Shown here: in pieces, positions 56,170 to 64,000 of the stretch
Numbering within the stretch: position 1 is the first letter of the stretch
Layout: the number at the start of each line of letters is the position of its first letter
Assembly (NCBI GenBank): GCA_025024175.1
Contig: QCXZ01000138.1
Location: 42,813,092-42,877,091 of the forward strand
DNA: 64,000 nucleotides
From: Rhyzopertha dominica
Taxonomy: Eukaryota; Arthropoda; Insecta; Coleoptera; Bostrichidae
Direction: 5' to 3'
Notes under the pieces: generated by a model
Seen by the model: the letters and a program-made list of their open reading frames with translations, nothing else
Told to the model about the DNA's origin: nothing
The model's database searches: none
Made by a program: the position numbers and the translations under genes

Positions 56170-57070
56170 TTTAATAATTCTGTTGATGGGCCAACTGAAA
56201 TGGGACAGAGCTCGTATTTACCAATGTCATGCATGGAATTTCATTTGATGTCCGATATTTCTTCTTCCTATGAAGAATTTTAACGTCATCGGCAAGATTA
56301 AAATTACCTATAAATTGTACTGGCTTGGTATCTTTCCATTTCAGATAAATTATCCCAGTGGGAGAAATACGCTAATCCATTTCACCTCTTTTCATATCCC
56401 TGTCAATTACTAAATCTTGTCCTTTTCGTCCCCGTCTTGTAGTTCCGCAGTCATAGATTTTCTCTTTAAATAGATCTTTTTGTAAGTGTACTGAATTAAA
56501 ACAATTTTCAAAATATACTCTATGATATTTTCCCAGTAGAGAGCGTGTAAGACCATTGACTACTCTGAAGCCTAAATTACACTCAGCATTATCAAATTTT
56601 CCAGTAAATATACTTGAAATTGAGGTACATATCCTGATTGATCCGCTGGCGTCCATATTTTATAGCCACGTTTTATAGGTTTTATTAGTAAATACTGACG
56701 AAAGCTAATTCTTCCTTTGAATTTTACTATTAACTCGCCAGTTGTTTGGTTTTCATTGTGATGGAAGTGTACTAAAAAAAAGGTGTGCGACAAAATGTTT
56801 AGTGGGGGTCTAATTTTGTACAGTTTGTTGTATCCATCTTTTCCCTTTTTTTCTTCTTTAATGATGAATTTGTGGAGCATATAACTTGGTCTTAAAGACC
56901 AGCTTTTCATTCGTGTGTAAACCAACACAAGAATACATCAATTGCAGTTTCAGTATTGTCAGGGACGTTAGGTCTGCTTGTTTGATTGAACGGGACTGGA
57001 TTTGTTCCAAGATTCCGATTTTTAGTCCAAAAGTGTTGAAAGTTTGTTAGCGGCAGTTCATCGTCAGAAC
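56170..57070 (-). pseudogene. Decayed piggyBac-type transposase
   Basis: Minus strand, in order: PLTNFQHFWTKNRNLGTNPV and PFNQTSRPNVPDNTETAIDV (the N-terminal FxxxxGPxxxP region), KFKGRISFRQYLLIKPIKRG then YKIWTPADQSGYVPQFQVY (the catalytic-core block FKGRxxxRQYxPxKPxKxGxKxW), LGFRVVNGLTRSLLGKYHRV and YFENCFNSVHLQKDLFKEKI (here the conserved YFDN Asp is Glu), YDCGTTRRGRKGQ, MKRGEMD, IIYLKWKDTKPVQFIGNF and KKKYRTSNEIPC. At least one in-frame TAG and one frameshift occur and the Cys-rich C-terminal finger is absent. The relic is flanked closely by the DUF4817 mariner on the right. Confidence 0.85.
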
Positions 57071-57241
57071 TCCAGTTCTTGTTTTTCAGAGTTTAAGGTT
57101 GTATCTATAATTTAGGACCCTAAATAATTAACTAGAAGCTAATAGTGTCAAAGATGATTCTAACATCTTCGTTAGTAATATTAAAATTAACAGTATTTTT
57201 TAAGTATCAGATTTTAAGCATGCTTTTCAATATGGAATAAA

Positions 57242-58641
57242 TACAAGATGTTCACGAATGACAATGACCCTGACGAAATTAGAAATGCAACCCAAAATAC
57301 ATTTGCAAAGGTAACATTGATAATTATTGTTCATCGTCTTAAAAAATATAAAACGTAGAGGGCTGTATAAATTCGTAAAATTTGACATAAACCAGTCATT
57401 TGCTTTAAGTAAATTCGGTATTGTAAAACAAATTTTATTTTTGATAAATGTTTATTCAATAACATTAATGTAATAAATGCTCCAAATGTCGCCCTCCGCT
57501 GTTTTTGCAAGCTTGAATTCGTGCCCAAAACGATCTCTTAACATGCATTAACATTTCTGGAGTGATGGATCTACATGCATCACGTATTTTATTTTCTAAA
57601 TGTTCTACACTTTCAATTGGTGTCTGGCATTCCCCACAGGAAAAAATCCAAAGGAATAAGGTCAGTGCTTCTCGGTGGCCAAGGATTAATTGAACCTCTT
57701 CCTATCCATCTGTTAGGCAAAACCAAATCAAGATGATTTCGCACTATTCTATAATAATGGGCAGGTGCCCCATCTTGTTGGAACCATAGATCTTGTCTTA
57801 CTTGTAAATTTACATTTTGGAGAAGTATCGGTAAAATGTTTCTTAAAAAATTTAGATAAGTATGGCGAAAAAAATAAGGCCCAACAATTTGATTCTCCTA
57901 TATTCCGCACCAGACATTCGTCGAGTAGATAGTTTAAAAATGTCCTTCTCGAATCCAACTTGGATTTTATTGCGCATAATAATGCGTGTTATGTTTGTTA
58001 ACTCCACCATTATTAGAAAATCTTGATTCATCTGAGGAGCAAATGTTGTCATAAAATCTCACATTCAAATTTCGGTGTTCCCGAAAAAAGTTACAACAAG
58101 CAGGTCTTTTACGATATTATGTCTCCTTTAAGGCCTGAACCAATTGCAAGTGATACGGATGAAATTGATTGCCTTTAATTAATCGGTGTACCGGTTGGTC
58201 TTGAGACTACCCTTTGACTAATATGAGGATTTTCGTCAATCAATTCCAATACTCTAATTTCATTGTCAGGTCCTGTTGCTGTTCTTTCTCTTGACTTTCT
58301 CAGTGGCCAGTTTGTCCTTAAAATTAATTCAAGTCTCTTGAAAATTGTATCGGCGGGAGCTCTTCTATTTGAAAAACGTTGTCTGTATAAACGGGCAGCA
58401 GCGGAAGCATTTTTCTTGCATTCACCATAAATCAAAATCATATCTGTTTTTTCATCATTTGATTACATTTTGACTTTTAATGAATACAGTGACAGGAACC
58501 GTAGCGCATAGCCGTCATGGATTCTCAATTTATTTTTAAAATAATACCGTTATATACAATAACCACATTGCCTATGAGAATGTATTTTGGGTTGCATTTT
58601 TAAATTCGTCAGGGTCATTATCATTCGTGAAACATCCTGTA
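57242..58641 (-). mobile_element. DUF4817-type mariner element with both ends (1396 bp)
   Basis: The element is 57244-58639. The left end CAAGATGTTCACGAATGA and the right end, inverted (CAGGATGTTTCACGAATGA), continue matching for about 58 bp to ...CAACCCAAAATACAT. TA lies on both sides (57242-57243 and 58640-58641), the mariner/Tc1 target duplication. The interior carries a degenerate minus-strand transposase. Confidence 0.9.
57330..58441 (-). pseudogene. Degenerate DUF4817 mariner transposase
   Basis: The N-terminus at 58441-58175 is open: MILIYGECKKNASAAARLYR then QRFSNRRAPADTIFKRLELI, the DUF4817 helix-turn-helix (GECxxNAxAAxxLYxxRFPxRRxPxxxxFxRL), then DNEIRVLELIDENPHISQRV. The middle is heavily mutated and shortened: the block with the first catalytic Asp is not found, WFQQDGAPAHYY-like and DLVLPNRWIGRGSIN-like pieces appear around 57700-57780, and STDLIPLDFFLWGMP near 57630 keeps the third-Asp motif. 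The C-terminal KQRRATFGAFITLMLLN is near 57500. Several stops: dead. Confidence 0.8.
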
Positions 58642-58699
58642 TTTCTATATTTATAGAGCATTATGCGTAACTATTGCTAACTTACTATCTTACTTTAGT

Positions 58700-59340
58700 T
58701 TAATGTCATTTGCGACCGGTGTGAAAAGTCTTTATCCAGGATTTCCTCCCTTGCATTATACAGTAAAAACCATTCAATTTTACGTGGAGATGGACCAGAA
58801 AAGAAACGACAGGGACTATACCGGGAACGGGGAACACATTTCACGAAGGCCTCCCTGTCTCTCATCTGTCGTGCAAATTTCCTCGCTTTTCCGAAGCAAC
58901 TTCCCGTCTCGAATCCTCACCGAACCAGATAGCAATTGTCCTGTTGTCATAATAACCCCCAGCCCCGAGGAAGGCACAAATTGAAATCTACGCTCGATTT
59001 AGCCCAGTGGCCGATCTCCCCGCGCACGAACAAAGAATGTTTTCTCTCTCTGGAAACGGACGCCACGTGCCCGAAATCAAGAATGAAACCCGAGGAAGAG
59101 AGGGTGTCGAGTATCCCCGCTTCATTTACCTTGCTCGCAAATCAGCAACATCAACGGCAGTCGAGATCCGTACAAGGAATCGAGTGGGCAAAGAGCACTC
59201 TCGATGCCTAGCGCCAGCCACTTTCCGTCCTCGATGTTATATACCTCCGTGCTGGGCTGCACCATAAAGCACAGGGGGTCCGGACCCCGCAGGAGGGTGG
59301 GATTACAAGTGTGGCTGCTTCTGCTGAGTGGAGATTTCTT
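58700..59340. other. GC-rich island between two mariner elements
   Basis: GC- and CG-rich block with several overlapping open + frames of 80-90 codons that show no domain. It includes a perfect palindrome GGGGTCCGGACCCC near 59276-59289 and an E-box CACGTG at about 59066. The composition and length match the other islands of the window. Candidate regulatory or conserved non-coding DNA. Confidence 0.4.
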
Positions 59341-59621
59341 CGGTGTGATAATAAGAAATTTCCAGGCAGCTCGTGCTTGAACTTTGATTTTTATAGGTAG
59401 CATGTCAGGCTAAAGTTCACGGTAGATTTAACATTTCAAGTAGATTCTGCATTTAGTAAATTCCTGGTTTTACTCACACTTTTATAAAGAGTGATCCTCT
59501 CAAACTGATCACTTCTAAATGTCAGGTCTGAATTTTATCGAAAATTGTAGCAGAATGACTTAATTGGGCTTCTCCAAGTTGTTTTCGTTTCAGTACGAGT
59601 AAAATAGAAAATATTTACATG
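59341..59621. other. Short AT-rich spacer
   Basis: Nothing recognised before the left end of the next element. Confidence 0.4.
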
Positions 59622-61450
59622 CAGGGTCACTACAAAGTATGTTCGGCCAATTTTTTTTTAAATTGTGCTTGTGTCTATAGGTAATTAAAATGCATTTTCT
59701 GGTATTTTTTCAAGTCCGCGTTAGCTCTTGTTTCCGAGATATGGGCGTAAGTTGCATTTGTTTTTAATGGGAAGGGGGGTTCGAAAGGCAGATCATTGAA
59801 AAAGGATATTGTTTCCTGATTTCAAAAATGTATCACACTTGTACAATGTATTACTTCAGAGTTGAGAAAAGTGTAAATACAATAATTGAGCCTGACAAAA
59901 AAAAACGAAAAGAATGAAAACAATTTTCTTTATCGCTAAAATGGACAAGAAAGCTAGGTATTTTCCTTGACTAGTGATAATTTTCGTCTAGATTGGTCAG
60001 TTTATTGCTAAACGGATATCCTAAAAGTAAGAAAGAAAAACATGATTCCGTGAAAAATACAGTATTTTTGCAGATTTACAGTACAGAAATGTTCCCCATT
60101 TACTTCCTGGTAGTAATAAAGCCTTGAATAAAAGTTTTCTAATGTTCTTTGTAGCATATTTGGAGGTAAGTTCTGAATTTCTGCCTTGATTCGTCCTTTT
60201 ATATCTTCTGCATTATATGCCCGATCAACATAAATACGATTTTACAGATACCCCCACAGGAAAAAATCAAGTGGCGTCAGATCAGGGGAACGTGCTGGGT
60301 CTTCCGGAAATATCGCATTCAAATATCCATGAAATCTTGCTGAAAGGATATCTGTTCAGAACGACGCGTAGCATTTTCACGATTAGGGAACAGGCGAATT
60401 AGTTCTGGTATAGTGTGTTCACGCAAGAGCTGTAAGTACTTGACCGCATTCAAATTTCCATCGATCAAAAAAAGCCTAATAATGTATTCGCCGATAATAC
60501 CACGCCAGGCATTCACTTTCTGAGGGTGTTGTGTGTGAACCTGTACCATCCAGCGTGCATTTGTGTCCGACCAATATCTACAATTATGTCTATTCACATT
60601 ATCATTGAGGCGAAAAGTAGTTTCATCAGAAAACATAATCCAATTTAAAATGTTTCTGTCTTCATCTATTATGTTCATAGCAGTTTCGCAAAATTCTATC
60701 CTACGATCGAAATCATCTTCGCTCAGTACTTGTAATAAGTGAATTTTGTATGGATGAAACTTCTCTTTTTTTCATAATATTTTAAACAGATCTTCGGCTA
60801 ATGTGGTGAGTGATAGCACGCTGTTGCACGGAGCACTTGGGATTCTCTTGCACATCTAAAAGGAGATTCGAGCTACTTTCCTCACTCGTAGCAACCTTTT
60901 GACGATTTTTAACACCGCTGGTTTCGACAAAACGTTGCACTGTTTTAATAACTGTTGATCTGGCAATTGGTTCACGACCTTCATGAATTGCATTGTAGAG
61001 TGCAACTACTTCCGAATAACTTCGCCTTCTATCTCCATAACCAATCATCATCAAAATTTCGATGCGATCATGTTCAGTTAACTGAGGCATTGCGATTGCA
61101 AATAACAAAGTGAATGAAAATTATCGCCAGTTACGAGGAAAATGGAGACACTTGGAGTTTTTTTTTTCTTACTTAGCGATAACTAATATGGTTTTTATCC
61201 CGACGTTTCTTGCAAGACCCAAGTTTGTTATCACACTTTTTCAACTCAGAAAGAATAAATTATACAAGTGTGATACTTTTTTGAAATCAGGAATGTGCCT
61301 TTTAACCCCTCTCCCCATTAAAAAAAAAATGCAACTTGCACCCATTTCTTAGAAACGAGAGCTGACACGGAGATGAAAATAAATTTTAATTGCCCATAGG
61401 CCCATACACAATTTTAGAAGAATCGGTGGAACAAAACCTGAAATATCCTG
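59622..61450 (-). mobile_element. DUF4817-type mariner element with long (~270 bp) inverted ends
   Basis: The left end CAGGGTCACTACAAAGTATG... and the right end, inverted (CAGGATATTTCAGGTTTTG...), align over roughly 270 bp. Shared blocks include TAATTAAAAT, GCTCTCGTTTC-like, GCAAGTTGCATTT, TAATGGGGAGAGGGGTT-like, CCTGATTTCAAAAA and TATCACACTTGTA. Flanking dinucleotides are TG and CT, so the TA duplication is not intact. The inside encodes a frameshifted transposase on minus. TIRs this long differ from the short TIR of the neighbouring element. Confidence 0.85.
60070..61108 (-). pseudogene. DUF4817 mariner transposase, frameshifted
   Basis: From Met at 61090: MPQLTEHDRIEILMMIGYGD then RRRSYSEVVALYNAIHEGRE (HTH), STVIKTVQRFVETSGVKNRQ, VQENPKCSVQQRAITHHISR, then a frameshift near 60780. 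The second long frame (60678-60319) has FCETAMNIIDEDRNILNWIM just before FSDETTFRLNDNVNRHNCRY (first catalytic Asp), WSDTNARWMVQVHTQHPQKV, NAWRGIIGEYIIRLF and SFQQD (second Asp) with another frameshift immediately after. The last frame has ARSPDLTPLDFFLWGYL (third Asp), a stop, then RAYNAEDIKGRIKAE. All three Asp blocks survive, so decay is moderate. Confidence 0.85.
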
Positions 61451-62429
61451 CTTTGTAGCGACCCGGTATGTAAGAGGTAACAAATGTGTCTTGAATAGGA
61501 AATACTTAACTGCGCTTAATGAAATAAACATGGGACGTATTTGTATATACATACATACTTGATATAAAGCATTTTTTTCTCCAAAATTATTAGAAGTTAA
61601 AAAAGAGTACAAAATGAAGGAAGNTTTTTTAATTTGTATTTTAGCTTCTTAAGCAACTTATAAATGACTTGGTGTTGAGGTATGCACCATTCCTTCTTTT
61701 GACAACATGTTAAAGGACTTAGCTTGTAAATAATGGACTGCACTTTGAAATAAAGAATGACAACTGCAATTTTTGGCAATTATCTAACTAATAAAAATGT
61801 ATTNTAATTTTATTGTCANTTTTATTGAAGTAGGTAGTAATTGTGTAACCCTTTATTCTTTTCAGTTAATATAAAATATACCGTAAATATAATACAGTTG
61901 GTAAAATTGCTCTATACAAATCGCTTGCTTGATATTACAGTCTTTATAATTATTGTACGTCTAGCTAAAATTAAGCTCGCATCAGTTCTAACATGAATTC
62001 AATTTTTTGTTTTTTATTCGTGTTTCGTTTGGATTTAAGTTTTTATTGAGATTAAATGTACTGTAAAACTGCTGGTCTATGAAATGCATCCATTTAAATA
62101 TATCAATTTTGAGTCAATGCTGCTAATCCTGTCGCTGATTTGGGTGTTTTCTGTAACAAAGTTTTCACAGTTTCTCTATTTGTGTAGAGGTAATTTGATC
62201 TCGTAAGGTTTTGAAGTTAACCTCTGTATGGAAAAAACAGTCTGTCTAAATGGCTGTGGTCTAAATACTAGCGGATAGATTCACAGGCATACAGTATTTA
62301 CTTGCCTTCTGCAATAGGTATCGGACGTTAAATAATTTAGAAGGTAAAATTACGAACTTTGGAAGTCCTCACACGCAAGAATATTACTTTAAGTTGCACT
62401 AGCTAAACGGCAGCGTGCAAAGTACCAAT
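61451..62429. other. AT-rich stretch, nothing recognised
   Basis: A few ambiguous bases at 61623, 61804 and 61819. No feature supported. Confidence 0.4.
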
Positions 62430-62665
62430 ATTTAACCAGCATTACCGTCTAAAGAGGTCGCGGTGGCGTTTACCAAGTTTTCGGCTAAAGTGAACGTCGC
62501 CATGTTAAACAGACTCCGAAAAGCAAACTCCTGTGGGCACTCGTTGTTTGCTTGGGCTTTTACGGTATTACGGCCACGGACTTGTGTAATCGTAGAAGAT
62601 CGTCCCGAAAATTGATTGAGCAAACCGAGTTTTCGTTCTGGCCTGCAGAGAACAAACATAACATC
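62430..62665. other. GC-richer block
   Basis: CG-containing block (GAGGTCGCGGTGGCG; GAACGTCGCCATGTT). A 75-codon minus frame has no motif. Composition like the other islands but shorter. Confidence 0.3.
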
Positions 62666-62883
62666 AGATACTTCAAACTACGTTCGTGCTTAGAATAACC
62701 GTAGAGACGTTGTAAGGCTTCGTTGCATTTTTGTTGGGGTTTCCTTTAAAAGTACCTTTTTTAAACATTCTTTTTGGGAGGAAAAATCCTCAAACCGAAA
62801 AGCTATATGTGAATTGCTTAGAATTGTTTAAATGCAAACGAAATTTCTTTGCGAATATAAAAAACCGCTGCAAATTGAATCGA

Positions 62884-63664
62884 TACTTCCACATCCAATT
62901 GTCAAAATGACATTTACGTTTTTATTTCTTATACTATACGATTAGCAATCAGGTTTTGAATATTTTTCCTCTACCCTTTTTTTCTAAGACAAACAGTCCT
63001 CGTAATATTAGCAAAAATATATAAATTTTAAAATCTGTTTTTTTCCAAATAACTCGAAAATTATTAACTTAACAAAAAAATGACAAGAGTGCTTTCTGAT
63101 CAGAAATTTGATTTTCTATATAATACCAAAATTTTAAAAATCGTACGAGCACGGTGCAAAATAGGTTTTTTGGAAATATTTCGAAAATGTCAAAATTTTC
63201 GATAAATTTTCTTAAACACTTTTTGTGAGAAATTTTATTTCCTATCTGATGGTATTTTAATTTTTTTAATATATTAAATATATTCGGAGATATTTAAGAA
63301 AAACCGTTTTCTTTAAGTGACGCTTTTTTGCTAATATCTTCTAAACAATTTGCTGCACCGAAAATTTACTCGCAGTTATACTACTAATCACATACTAAAA
63401 CGAAAAAAAAATAAAAATTTCCAAAAAGGGTAGTTACTTACCCCCCGCTTTCGGTAGTTGGGATTTATACGTTTGTTAAATTTCAAGTTCATATATTGTC
63501 TTTCGAAAGTTATCGTGTCCACAAACAAAACCACAAACACAGACAAGAAATTTGTTTTTGCTCAAATTTTGTTTTCGACCATTTTAAAGCGAATAAGCAA
63601 ATAAAAATTTTTGAAAATTTTATTCGCGATAAAATACTTCCCATCCGTTGGATGTGGAAGTAAA
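62884..63664. repeat. Loose inverted repeat pair, possible MITE
   Basis: TACTTCCACATCCAA at 62887-62901 recurs inverted as TTGGATGTGGAAGTA at about 63647-63661. The right copy also forms a local hairpin with TACTTCCCATCC just before it. The interior is very AT-rich with no coding. No target duplication recognised. Confidence 0.3.
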
Positions 63665-64000
63665 ATATGGTATGTCCGGTTAAGAGACGTACATTTGAAA
63701 CCGGAATATTTTATTTACACAAACAGTAAGAGAAGAAACTATACTCAGCGGCACAAAAAACGATCCAGACGTATTTTTTAATATATTTGTTTCTGTTGGA
63801 AACGCATCATGCCGCTATTTGTTCTGTTTAAGAAAGAAAGTAAAAAAGAGAAACACTCAGAAATCGTGTTTAAACTCGTTTTCTTTTATTTTTTTTAAAC
63901 CGCGTCGTTTTGACTGTATCGCGTCTTCTAAACGTTGTCAATTATCTACTGTCATACTGACAAGCAGCTGAAAAACATTGCTAAAATTTGAGTGCAACAG
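63665..64000. other. AT-rich end of window
   Basis: No supported feature. Confidence 0.4.

Noticed and set aside
58703..59403. Overlapping 86-93 codon frames in the 58.7-59.4 kb island as a gene
   Set aside because: They overlap in three frames and on both strands with no domain, as expected for GC-rich DNA where stop codons are rare.
1..64000. CRISPR arrays, bacterial operons, rRNA genes, intact tRNA genes
   Set aside because: No regularly spaced repeats, ribosome-binding-site-linked gene runs, rRNA sequence or complete cloverleaf found. Microsatellites and tRNA-like relics are the only similar signals.

Overview
The window looks like AT-rich nuclear DNA of an insect. The base composition, the split coding signals with GT-AG introns, the many decayed insect-type transposons (DUF4817 mariners, Tc1, pogo, piggyBac, mariner, hAT-like, THAP/P-like, a CR1-type LINE) and several Penelope-like elements (PLEs) all point that way. 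A beetle is plausible but I cannot fix the order or species. There is no bacterial operon structure and no complete host gene.

Layout. 0-20 kb: mostly empty AT-rich DNA with a Tc1 relic (1.1-2.0 kb), a GC island (2.26-2.72), a purine-skewed tract (3.3-4.9), a tRNA-like relic (5.07-5.14), two DUF4817 mariner relics (5.9-6.3 and 8.37-8.77), a PLE relic (9.65-10.62), a pogo relic (12.9-13.8), a PLE-like terminal segment with hammerhead motifs (15.95-16.43) and a foldback element (17.86-18.87). 20-30 kb: one convincing coiled-coil exon on + (20559-20692), a GC island (21.1-21.5), a PLE tail with a hammerhead-like motif (23.4-23.77), a 1.03-kb near-perfect palindromic transposon (26466-27496) that has landed in an unrecognised split-gene relic on - (27.5-28.43), and a CR1-like LINE 3' end (29.74-30.27). 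30-41 kb: a hAT-like MITE with its 8-bp target duplication, a THAP relic, a tRNA-derived relic, and the best-preserved item in the window: a composite PLE insertion (36029-40694) flanked by a 13-bp duplication. It holds one copy with an open 819-codon RT/GIY-YIG frame, a second 5'-truncated tandem copy, and an inverted terminal piece. 41-64 kb: gene-poor DNA with a TATA/Inr core-promoter candidate (44.39), GC islands (45.19, 49.24, 54.93, 58.74 and 62.43 kb) and relics of mariner, pogo, PLE and piggyBac, plus two DUF4817 mariners with both ends preserved (57244-58639 and 59622-61450).

How it fits together. The coiled-coil exon with large flanking non-coding stretches and scattered GC-rich islands suggests part of a long-intron host gene, possibly a developmental regulator (inference). 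Everything else recognisable is mobile DNA. The main theme is the PLE family: one young insertion and at least four older relics of different families, three of which carry self-cleaving hammerhead-type folds that I could pair by hand.
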